Shown in pieces: positions 58,172-64,000 of a DNA stretch of 64,000 bases (within the stretch, counting starts at the first letter, position 1; every line of letters begins with the position of its first letter). The stretch lies in assembly GCF_900111455.1 (NCBI RefSeq), contig NZ_FOIE01000008.1, forward strand, positions 276,223 to 340,222. Direction: 5' to 3'. A program made the position numbers and the translations under genes. The notes beneath the pieces were generated by a model that was given only the letters and a program-made list of their open reading frames with translations, was not told where the DNA came from and did not search any database. Origin of the DNA: Geodermatophilus poikilotrophus. GTDB taxonomy: Bacteria; Actinomycetota; Actinomycetes; Mycobacteriales; Geodermatophilaceae.

Positions 58172-58348
58172 TCAGCCCGCGGCGTCGGCGTTCGGGTCGG
58201 GGGCCTTGCTGGCGTCGCCGTCCCAGTCCTTGCCCGCCGTGTCGGCGTGCTCGGAGATGCTGTCGGTCTGCTCGGCGACGGTCCGGACCATCTCCTCGTC
58301 GGAGAGCCCCTCGCCCGCGCTGTAGGTGTTGCCGTTCGGCTCGCTCAT
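58172..58348 (-). CDS. 58-residue acidic hypothetical protein
   Basis: Starts MSEPNGNTYSAGEGLSDEE, ATG overlapping the RsbW-like gene stop (ATGA). Very acidic, with a short amphipathic helix (DEEMVRTVAEQTDSI) and a disordered tail rich in Asp/Ala. I do not recognise a family; small acidic proteins of this kind often follow actinobacterial regulatory kinases. Followed by a dispersed repeat. Confidence 0.6.
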   Translation of the reverse strand: MSEPNGNTYSAGEGLSDEEMVRTVAEQTDSISEHADTAGKDWDGDASKAPDPNADAAG

Positions 58349-58791
58349 GCCGTCTCCTCCTCGGTCGCTCGGTTCCCCGACCCGTCCCCGGGAGTCGCCG
58401 CCCCCAAACCAGGGGCCGCGAGCTCGAACCAGACCCGCTTGCCGTCGGTGTGGTCCTCGACGCCCCAGCGGTCGGCGATCCCCTCGACCAGCCGCATGCC
58501 CCGCCCCCGGGGGGCGCCGACCTCGAACTCCCGCACCACGGGCCGGAGCGCCGAGCCGTCCGCGACCGAGATGCGCAGCCACTGCTCGGACAGGGTGAGT
58601 TCGAGCGTGAAGGAGGCCTCGTCGGCGACGTGGTCGACGACGTTCGCCACCAGCTCGGTCACCAGGAGCGCTGCGTCCCCGGCGTCGTGCGGTGCCTCCC
58701 AGGCGCCCAGCAGGTCCAGGACCAGGTGCCGGGCGACCGGGACGCTGGCCGGCACCGGGGTCAGGTCGACGGCGGCGGTGAGCGTGGACAT
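58345..58791 (-). CDS. RsbW-like HATPase (anti-sigma serine kinase family)
   Basis: 148 residues, GHKL ATPase of the HATPase_c_2 type. N-box LLVTELVANVVDHV near residue 45-55, VADGSALRP, and G-box PRGRGMRLVEGIADRWGV near 95-110. Such proteins phosphorylate anti-anti-sigma factors or bind sigma factors. No sigma or RsbV gene is adjacent, as with many orphan actinobacterial copies. Expressed with the acidic 58-residue protein. Confidence 0.88.
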   Translation of the reverse strand: MSTLTAAVDLTPVPASVPVARHLVLDLLGAWEAPHDAGDAALLVTELVANVVDHVADEASFTLELTLSEQWLRISVADGSALRPVVREFEVGAPRGRGMRLVEGIADRWGVEDHTDGKRVWFELAAPGLGAATPGDGSGNRATEEETA

Positions 58792-58860
58792 CGGTTCCCC
58801 CCTGACCGGGGCCGCGACCGCAGCGCGATCCCGGGCGTCGACTCCATGCCGCGCCACCCC

Positions 58861-58993
58861 GTTGCACGCAACGTAACGACCACACCGGCTGTGCGCAACG
58901 ACCATTGCCCGCCACGGAAGGTTGCGTGTCACAGGTCTTGCATCCAGCCCCAGAGGTATGGATAGTGTCCAACTGGATTGACTACGTCCAACT
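58861..58993. promoter_or_regulatory. Repeat-rich divergent control region
   Basis: In the 220-bp space between the RsbW-like gene and the HTH gene: GTTGC-AC-GCAAC (58861-58872), further GCGCAAC and GTTGCGTG half-sites (near 58893 and 58921), and GTCCAACT twice (58967-58974 and 58986-58993), 19 bp apart, around GATAGT and TTGACT. The last pair lies just before the HTH gene and may be its autoregulatory site. Confidence 0.45.
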
Positions 58994-59011
58994 TCGGAGA
59001 GGCGGAGGCCC

Positions 59012-59374
59012 GTGTCGACGGATCACACCGCGCAGGACCCGGCCGTCCGGGCGCTGACCGAGCTCATGACCGTGCTGGACACCTGCCTGACCGAGCTCCA
59101 GGGGGCCCGGGCGCGCGCCGAGAAGCTGCTCGACGAGCGGCAGACCGGCCGGGCCTGGCTCGACATCGTGACGGCGGAGTCCCGGCCGCTGGTCGTCGAG
59201 CAGATCAGCTCGGTGATGGCCTCGCTGGCCAGCGCCGGGGGCGCCTGGCGGCGCGAGCAGGCGCACGCACTGGCCTCCGAGCAGGTCAGCATCAACCGGA
59301 TCGCCGCGATGTTCGGCGTCACCCGCCAGCGCATCTCCGCCCTGCTGCGCGAGCGCGCCCGCACGGCGGGCTGA
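59012..59374 (+). CDS. Small C-terminal helix-turn-helix protein
   Basis: 120 residues from GTG 59012 (CGGAGG upstream). N-terminal helical part (VRALTELMTVLDTCLTELQ; RARAEKLLDERQTG), then a C-terminal HTH: QVSINRIAAMFGVTRQRISALLRERA, resembling the DNA-binding helices of sigma-70 region 4 or MerR/XRE-type proteins. Small one-domain regulator, probably dimeric through the first helices. Family not named by me. It is divergent from the RsbW-like gene. Confidence 0.68.
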   Translation: MSTDHTAQDPAVRALTELMTVLDTCLTELQGARARAEKLLDERQTGRAWLDIVTAESRPLVVEQISSVMASLASAGGAWRREQAHALASEQVSINRIAAMFGVTRQRISALLRERARTAG

Positions 59375-59377
59375 GGG

Positions 59378-59398
59378 CGGGGAGGACGGGGGTCCCCG
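59378..59398 (-). repeat. Truncated copy of the dispersed repeat
   Basis: The 25-bp space between the convergent HTH gene and hrpA reads, on the minus strand, GGGGACCCCCGTCCTCCCC, i.e. only the 5' half of the double-stem repeat, with a small GGGGACCCC-type foldback. Could still serve as a weak terminator. Confidence 0.55.
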
Positions 59399-59399
59399 C

Positions 59400-62300
59400 T
59401 CAGGCGAGCAGTGCGTCGATCGCCTTGTAGACCCGTTGCTCGGACACCGGCCGCGGGGTGCCGACGATCTGGGCGAACAGGCTCACCCGCAGCTCCTCGA
59501 GCATCCAGCGCACCCGGGCCACCGGGTCGTCCGGTGCCCCCGTCGACGGCACCCGCGCGCGCAGCTGCTCGTACTCGGCGGTGACCGCGGCGACCTGCTG
59601 CATCCACAGCTCGTCGCGCACGGCGTTGGCCGGCAGCTTCTCCAGCCGGTGCACCATCCCCCTGAGGTAGCGCACCAGGTCCGGCAGCCGGCGGCGTCCG
59701 GCCGCGGCGACGAAGCCGCGGTGCAGCAGGCCGCCCATCTGCCGGCGCAGGTCCGCGATCGCCGCCTCGGGCACCCGCCGTCCCGGTGCCGCGCCGATCG
59801 CGACGGCGACCTCGCGGGCGTGGGTGAGCACCGCCTCGACCCGCCGCACGGTGTCGGCGGTCAGCGGCAGCAGCTGCGCGCGGGCGGTCTGCACCAGCGC
59901 GGCGAACGCGGCCTCGTCGCGCGGCGGCCCGCCCGCGGCGGCGAGCAGCTCGTCGGCTGCGGCGTCCACGCAGTCCTCGACCAGCGCGGGGATCTCGCCG
60001 TCCGGGTTGAACTGCAGCGCCAGGCGGCTCGTCGGCGACAGCGACTTCACCACCTGCCGGGCGGGTGACCCGGCGACGAGCACCAGCAGCCGCCGGGCGC
60101 CGCGCCAGGTCAGCCGGGTGGCCTCGACCTCGGTGGCGACCACGCGGACGCCGACCGTCGTCCCCTCGTCGACCAGTGCCGGGTGGGCGGGGACCACGTG
60201 CCCGCCGCGGCGGACCTCGACGGTGCGCGGCAGCGTGCCGAACGTCCAGGCGGTCTGGCCGGTGCGCTCGACGTCCGAGGCGGCCGCGGCCAGGCTGGCC
60301 CGGCTCTGCGGCGCGACCTCGCGGCGCAGCGCCTGCAGGTCCTTGCCGGTGGCCAGCGGCCGGTGCCGGTCGTCGACGACGCGGAACGTGGCCCGCAGGT
60401 GGTCGGGCACCTGGTCCGGCGACCACGCGTCCGGGGGGACGACGACGCCCGCGGCGCGCCGCAGCTCCCGCTCCAGCGCCGGCAGCAGCGGCTCGGTCGG
60501 CGCGATGCCCGGCAGCACCTCCCGCACCCGGTCGGGGATCGGCACCAGCGCGCGGCGCAGCTGCTTGGGCAGGGTGCGCAGCAGCGCGGTGACCAGCTCC
60601 TCGCGCAGCCCCGGGACGGTGAAGGCCAGCGACTCCCCGGACGTCCGCTCGGCGACGGTGTCCAGCACGGCGAGCGGGACGTCGACGGTGACGCCGTCGG
60701 TCGGGGTGCCCGGCGCGAACGCGTAGGACAGCGGGAGGGTGAGCCCCTGGCTCAGGGGGACCTCGTCCGGGAAGTCCTCGACCCGCACCTGCCCGGCCGC
60801 CGCGGCGTTCGTCAGCATCTCCGGCGTGAACGTGAGCAGCTCGGGTGTCTCCCGCCGGGCGGCCTTCCACCACCTGTCGAAGTGCCGGGTGGAGGCGACG
60901 TCGGCCGGGATCCGCGCGTCGTAGAGCTCGAACAGCGTCTCGTCGTCCACCCGGATGTCCCGGCGGCGGGCCCGCTCCTCGAGCTCCGCGACCCGCTGCG
61001 CCGCCCTCTGGTTGTCGTGCCAGAAGCGGTGGTGCGTCGTCCACTCGCCCTCGACCAGGGCGTGCCGGATGAACAGCTCGCGGGAGACGACCGGGTCGAT
61101 CGAGCCGTACTGCACGCGCCGGCCCACGACCAGCGGGATGCCGTAGAGGGTGACCCGCTCGGTCGCGACGACCGAACCCCGCTTGGCGTCCCAGCGCGGC
61201 TCGGAGTACTGCCGCTTGACCAGGTGCTCGGCCAGCCGCTCGACGACCTCGGGGTCGATGCGCGCGACGGTGCGGGCGAACAGCCGGCTGGTCTCGACCA
61301 GCTCGGCGGCGACTACCCAGCGCGGCGGCTTCTTGGCCAGCGGGGTGCCGGGGGCAAGGACGAAGCGGGCGTTGCGGGCGCCCAGGTACTCGCGGCCGCC
61401 GCGCCGCCGGTCGCCGTCCCGTCCCTTCCCCTCCTCGACCTGCAGGCCGACGTGGGACAGCAACCCGGACAGCAGCGCGGCGGAGATGCCGCGCTCGTCG
61501 GGCTCGGTCGCGAGCTCGCCCGTGGTCATGCCCAGCCGGCGGGCGGTGCTGCGCAGCTGGCCGTAGAGGTCCTGCCACTCGCGGATGCGCAGGTAGTGCA
61601 GGAACTCGCGCTTGAGGGTGCGCCGGAACTGGCTGCCCGAGAGCGTCTCCTGCTGCTCGGTGACGTACCGCCACAGGTTGAGCAGCGCGAGGAAGTCGGA
61701 GTTCTCGTCGGCGAAGCGGGCGTGCGCGGTGTCGGCGGCCTGCTGGTGCTCGCTCGGCCGCTCGCGCGGGTCCTGGATGGTCAGCCCCGCGGCGATGACC
61801 AGCACCTCCTCCAGCACGCCGCGCCGGTCGGCCTCGACGACCATCCGGGCCATGCGCGGGTCCAGCGGCAGGGCGGCCAGCGACCGGCCGGTGGGGGTGA
61901 GTCCGCCGTCCTCGCCGAGCGCGCCGAGCTCCTCGAGCAGCGCCACGCCGTCGGCGACCGCCCGGCGGTCCGGCGGGTCGATGAACGGGAAGTCCGCGAC
62001 GTCGCCCAGCTCGAGGGCGGCCATCTGCAGCAGCACCGAGGCCAGGCTGGTGCGCAGGATCTCCGGGTCGGTGTACTCCGGCCGGCTCTCGAAGTCCTCC
62101 TCGGTGTAGAGCCGGACGGCGATGCCCTCGGACGTGCGCCCGCAGCGGCCGGAGCGCTGCCGCGCCGACGCCTGGCTGATCGGCTCGATCGGCAGCCGTT
62201 GCACCTTCAGCCGGGAGCTGTAGCGGGAGATGCGCGCCGTGCCCGGGTCGACGACGTAGCGGATGCCCGGCACGGTCAGCGACGTCTCGGCGACGTTGGT

Positions 62301-63335
62301 GGCCAGCACGACCCGCCGCCCGGTGTGCGGCGCGAAGACGCGGTGCTGGTCGGCGGCCGACAGGCGGGAGTAGAGCGGCAGCACCTCCACGGAGGGGAAC
62401 CGCTCGGTCAGGACGTCGGCGGTGTCGCGGATCTCCCGCTCGCCGGCGAGGAAGACCAGGACGTCGCCCGGGCCCTCGGCGGCCAGCTCGTCGACGGCGT
62501 CGGCGATGGCGGTGACCTGGTCGCGGTCCGGGTCGGCGTCCGGGTCGTCGGGGTCGACCACCGGGCGGTAGCGGACCTCGACCGGGTAGGTGCGCCCGCT
62601 GACCTCGACGATCGGCGCGTTCCCGAAGTGCTTCGCCACCCGCTCGACGTCGATCGTCGCCGAGGTGATGACCAGCTTGAGGTCGGGCCGCCGCGGCAGG
62701 ACCTGCGCCAGGTAGCCGAGCAGGAAGTCGATGTTGAGGCTGCGCTCGTGCGCCTCGTCGATGATCAGGGTGTCGTACTGGCGCAGCAGCCGGTCTCGGC
62801 CGATCTCGGCGAGCAGGACGCCGTCGGTCATGACCTTGACCAGCGTCGAGTCGCCGACCTGGTCGGTGAAGCGCACCTTCCAGCCGACGACCTCGCCCAG
62901 CGGGGTCTCCAGCTCCTCGGCGATCCGCTCGGCCACGGTGCGGGCGGCGATCCGCCGTGGCTGCGTGTGCCCGATGCGGCCGGTCACGCCGCGGCCCAGC
63001 TCGAGGGCGATCTTCGGCAGCTGGGTGGTCTTGCCCGACCCGGTCTCGCCGGCCACGACGACCACCTGGTGCTCGCGCAGCGCCGCGGCGATGTCCTCCC
63101 GGCGGGCGCTCACCGGCAGCTCGGCCGGGTACCGCAGCGTCGGGACGGCGGCGCGGCGGCGGGCGATCCGCTCCTCGGCGGCCGCGACGTCGGCGGCGAT
63201 CCGCGCCTGCTGCCGGGCGCGGGCCCCGGCGTCCCGCGTCCTGCGGGTGCCGTCGAGCCTGCGGCGCAGCCGGTGCTCGTCCTCGAGGGTCAGCCCGGCC
63301 AGCCGCGCGCGCAGGTCGTCGGGCGGGGTGGTCAC
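59400..63335 (-). CDS. hrpA: ATP-dependent RNA helicase HrpA (DEAH box)
   Basis: 1311 residues from GTG 63335 (GAGGAG, six bases upstream). DEAH/RHA helicase: motif I VVAGETGSGKTTQLPK near residue 75, Ia GHTQPRRIAARTV, II IIDEAHERSLNIDFLLGYL, III VITSATIDVERV, VI SQASARQRSGRCGR, then the HA2/OB region and the long C-terminal DUF3418 that defines HrpA. Unwinds RNA and is linked to mRNA processing and ribosome rescue in E. coli. The bacterial long form is complete. Ends convergent with the small HTH gene. Confidence 0.95.
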   Translation of the reverse strand: MTTPPDDLRARLAGLTLEDEHRLRRRLDGTRRTRDAGARARQQARIAADVAAAEERIARRRAAVPTLRYPAELPVSARREDIAAALREHQVVVVAGETGSGKTTQLPKIALELGRGVTGRIGHTQPRRIAARTVAERIAEELETPLGEVVGWKVRFTDQVGDSTLVKVMTDGVLLAEIGRDRLLRQYDTLIIDEAHERSLNIDFLLGYLAQVLPRRPDLKLVITSATIDVERVAKHFGNAPIVEVSGRTYPVEVRYRPVVDPDDPDADPDRDQVTAIADAVDELAAEGPGDVLVFLAGEREIRDTADVLTERFPSVEVLPLYSRLSAADQHRVFAPHTGRRVVLATNVAETSLTVPGIRYVVDPGTARISRYSSRLKVQRLPIEPISQASARQRSGRCGRTSEGIAVRLYTEEDFESRPEYTDPEILRTSLASVLLQMAALELGDVADFPFIDPPDRRAVADGVALLEELGALGEDGGLTPTGRSLAALPLDPRMARMVVEADRRGVLEEVLVIAAGLTIQDPRERPSEHQQAADTAHARFADENSDFLALLNLWRYVTEQQETLSGSQFRRTLKREFLHYLRIREWQDLYGQLRSTARRLGMTTGELATEPDERGISAALLSGLLSHVGLQVEEGKGRDGDRRRGGREYLGARNARFVLAPGTPLAKKPPRWVVAAELVETSRLFARTVARIDPEVVERLAEHLVKRQYSEPRWDAKRGSVVATERVTLYGIPLVVGRRVQYGSIDPVVSRELFIRHALVEGEWTTHHRFWHDNQRAAQRVAELEERARRRDIRVDDETLFELYDARIPADVASTRHFDRWWKAARRETPELLTFTPEMLTNAAAAGQVRVEDFPDEVPLSQGLTLPLSYAFAPGTPTDGVTVDVPLAVLDTVAERTSGESLAFTVPGLREELVTALLRTLPKQLRRALVPIPDRVREVLPGIAPTEPLLPALERELRRAAGVVVPPDAWSPDQVPDHLRATFRVVDDRHRPLATGKDLQALRREVAPQSRASLAAAASDVERTGQTAWTFGTLPRTVEVRRGGHVVPAHPALVDEGTTVGVRVVATEVEATRLTWRGARRLLVLVAGSPARQVVKSLSPTSRLALQFNPDGEIPALVEDCVDAAADELLAAAGGPPRDEAAFAALVQTARAQLLPLTADTVRRVEAVLTHAREVAVAIGAAPGRRVPEAAIADLRRQMGGLLHRGFVAAAGRRRLPDLVRYLRGMVHRLEKLPANAVRDELWMQQVAAVTAEYEQLRARVPSTGAPDDPVARVRWMLEELRVSLFAQIVGTPRPVSEQRVYKAIDALLA

Positions 63336-63464
63336 GACGGTCTCCTCGTCTGGACACGGGGGTGCAGGGCACGGGGCGGACGGCGGCCTGCGCGTCGTCC
63401 AGGATCGCACCGCTCGGCGGCGTGCGGGCGTGGGACGGCTCACTTGGATGCCTCGTGCAACCTG

Positions 63465-63494
63465 TTGCTTGAGTTGTACAACCGCTTGTAACGT
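63465..63494 (+). promoter_or_regulatory. Promoter with palindromic operator for the MarR gene
   Basis: -35 TTGCTT (63465-63470), 18-bp spacer, -10 TAACGT (63489-63494). The spacer contains the perfect 10-bp palindrome GTTGTACAAC (63473-63482), the usual position for MarR autorepression. Confidence 0.6.
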
Positions 63495-63528
63495 GCACGT
63501 GTTCCCTCCGCCCTCCCCTGGAGCGCCC

Positions 63529-64000
63529 GTGCCCCCGTCCCCCGCCGTGCCCGGTCCGGCCACACCCGGCGACGACCGGTTGGCCGACCTGCGCACGCTC
63601 GGCGAGCAACTGCCGCGCTTCATGCGGCTCGTGCACGCCCTCAAGGCCGGTCAGTCCGCCGAGAGCCGCGCCGCGCTGATCCTGCTGTTCCCGCTCGAGC
63701 GCCTCGGTCCGCTGCGCCAAGGCGCGCTCGCCGAGCTGGTGCACGCCGACCCCTCGACGGTCAGCCGGCACGTGGCCGCCCTGATCGATCAGGGCCTGGT
63801 CCGGCGGGTGGCCGACGAGACCGACGGGCGGGCCAGCCGGCTGGTCGTCACCGAGGCCGGCCGCGCCGTGCTGGCCCAGGTCCGCACCGACCGCGAGGCC
63901 CACCTGGCCCGGGTCACCGCCGGCTGGTCGGCCGCGGACCTCACCACGCTGACCCACCTCTTCGGTCGTCTGCTGGACGACCTCGCCGCATCCCTCCCCT
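63529..64000 (+). CDS. MarR-family regulator (cut by window end)
   Basis: At least 157 residues from GTG 63529, still open at the window edge. Winged helix: AALILLFPLERLGPLRQGALAELVHADPSTVSRHVAALIDQGLVRR, then the wing DETDGRASRLVVTEAG, all MarR hallmarks. GGAG precedes the start. C-terminal dimerisation helix has begun (LTTLTHLFGRLLDDLAAS) so few residues are missing. Divergent from hrpA; the next, unseen gene is the likely target. Confidence 0.85.
   Translation, partial: MPPSPAVPGPATPGDDRLADLRTLGEQLPRFMRLVHALKAGQSAESRAALILLFPLERLGPLRQGALAELVHADPSTVSRHVAALIDQGLVRRVADETDGRASRLVVTEAGRAVLAQVRTDREAHLARVTAGWSAADLTTLTHLFGRLLDDLAASLP

Noticed and set aside
59023..63957. Very long minus- and plus-strand frames antisense to or shifted from hrpA and coxL (for example a 1644-codon frame)
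   Set aside because: Such frames are a by-product of extreme third-position GC; their products are Arg/Ala/Gly/Pro strings without family motifs, and they lie over genes with clear domains.
1..64000. Mobile elements, phage genes, toxin-antitoxin or defence islands
   Set aside because: No transposase, integrase, restriction or defence-type domains were recognised, and composition is uniform apart from the small locus near 22.7 kb.

Overview
This is a gene-dense stretch of an actinomycete chromosome with GC content well above 70%. Coding density is close to complete, GTG and TTG starts are frequent, and there are many four-base start/stop overlaps (GTGA, ATGA). Lineage markers include mycothiol synthesis (mshA, mshD), GlnR, an HbhA-like protein, a cysteine-coding leader peptide, an RsiG-type anti-sigma factor and many leaderless promoters. 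I infer Actinomycetota, most likely Geodermatophilaceae or a close relative; the family is a judgement from gene content and style. I saw no rRNA, tRNA, insertion sequence, prophage or CRISPR array. All family names come from reading motifs; no search was run.

Layout. 0-14.3 kb: phoU with a PHO box, phosphoglycerate mutase, a drug-type MFS pump with ybjN and mshA, an SDR, murB, methyltransferases, an EAL-domain c-di-GMP phosphodiesterase, small membrane proteins, and XRE regulator-hbhA-DUF2516 (the order of M. tuberculosis Rv0474-Rv0476; murB, SDR, mshA, ybjN and gpm recur in the Rv0482-Rv0489 block). 14.3-21.1 kb: a leftward run of asparaginase, rsiG, ygfZ, a Fur-family gene, a D-glutamate-cyclase-like gene (DUF4392), murL and murD2. 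21.2-29.5 kb: nhaA with a structured-looking leader, a small-peptide locus, a DUF885 peptidase, nitrobindin, a TetR gene with a divergent oxidoreductase, and a PAS-SpoIIE phosphatase. 29.6-39.7 kb: sulfur genes (DUF1416, rhodanese, DUF4395) behind a leaderless cysteine leader peptide, a thioredoxin, then glnR, mshD and pstSCAB, parallel to Rv0814c-Rv0820. 39.9-51.4 kb: an LCP protein, a protein with fifteen 14-residue repeats, a siderophore-interacting protein, a two-component system, a thioesterase and cysQ-cysD-cysN. 51.5-64 kb: a form II CoxLSM-type hydroxylase, a CynX-like MFS gene, a P450, an RsbW-like kinase, a small HTH gene, hrpA and a MarR gene cut by the window end.

How the genes work together. 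Phosphate: phoU and pstSCAB carry PHO boxes of identical geometry 35 kb apart. Mycothiol: mshA and mshD make it, and a DinB-fold enzyme of the mycothiol-dependent type may use it. Sulfur: cysQDN plus the rhodanese operon. Cell wall: murB, murD2 and murL, the last two being the L-Glu-first route to D-Glu-containing peptidoglycan precursor, here coupled to a glutamate-cyclase-like gene. c-di-GMP: an EAL phosphodiesterase and an RsiG with both c-di-GMP-binding motifs.

Most unusual signals. (1) A dispersed double-stem inverted repeat, about ten copies plus fragments, usually sitting just after stop codons, with compensatory changes in its outer stem. (2) Bridging mini-ORFs of 26-28 codons whose start overlaps the upstream stop and whose stop overlaps the downstream start; three share a DNA core read in different frames. 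(3) The murD2-murL-DUF4392 unit. (4) The RsiG homologue. (5) The 42-bp repeat expansion in a coiled-coil gene.
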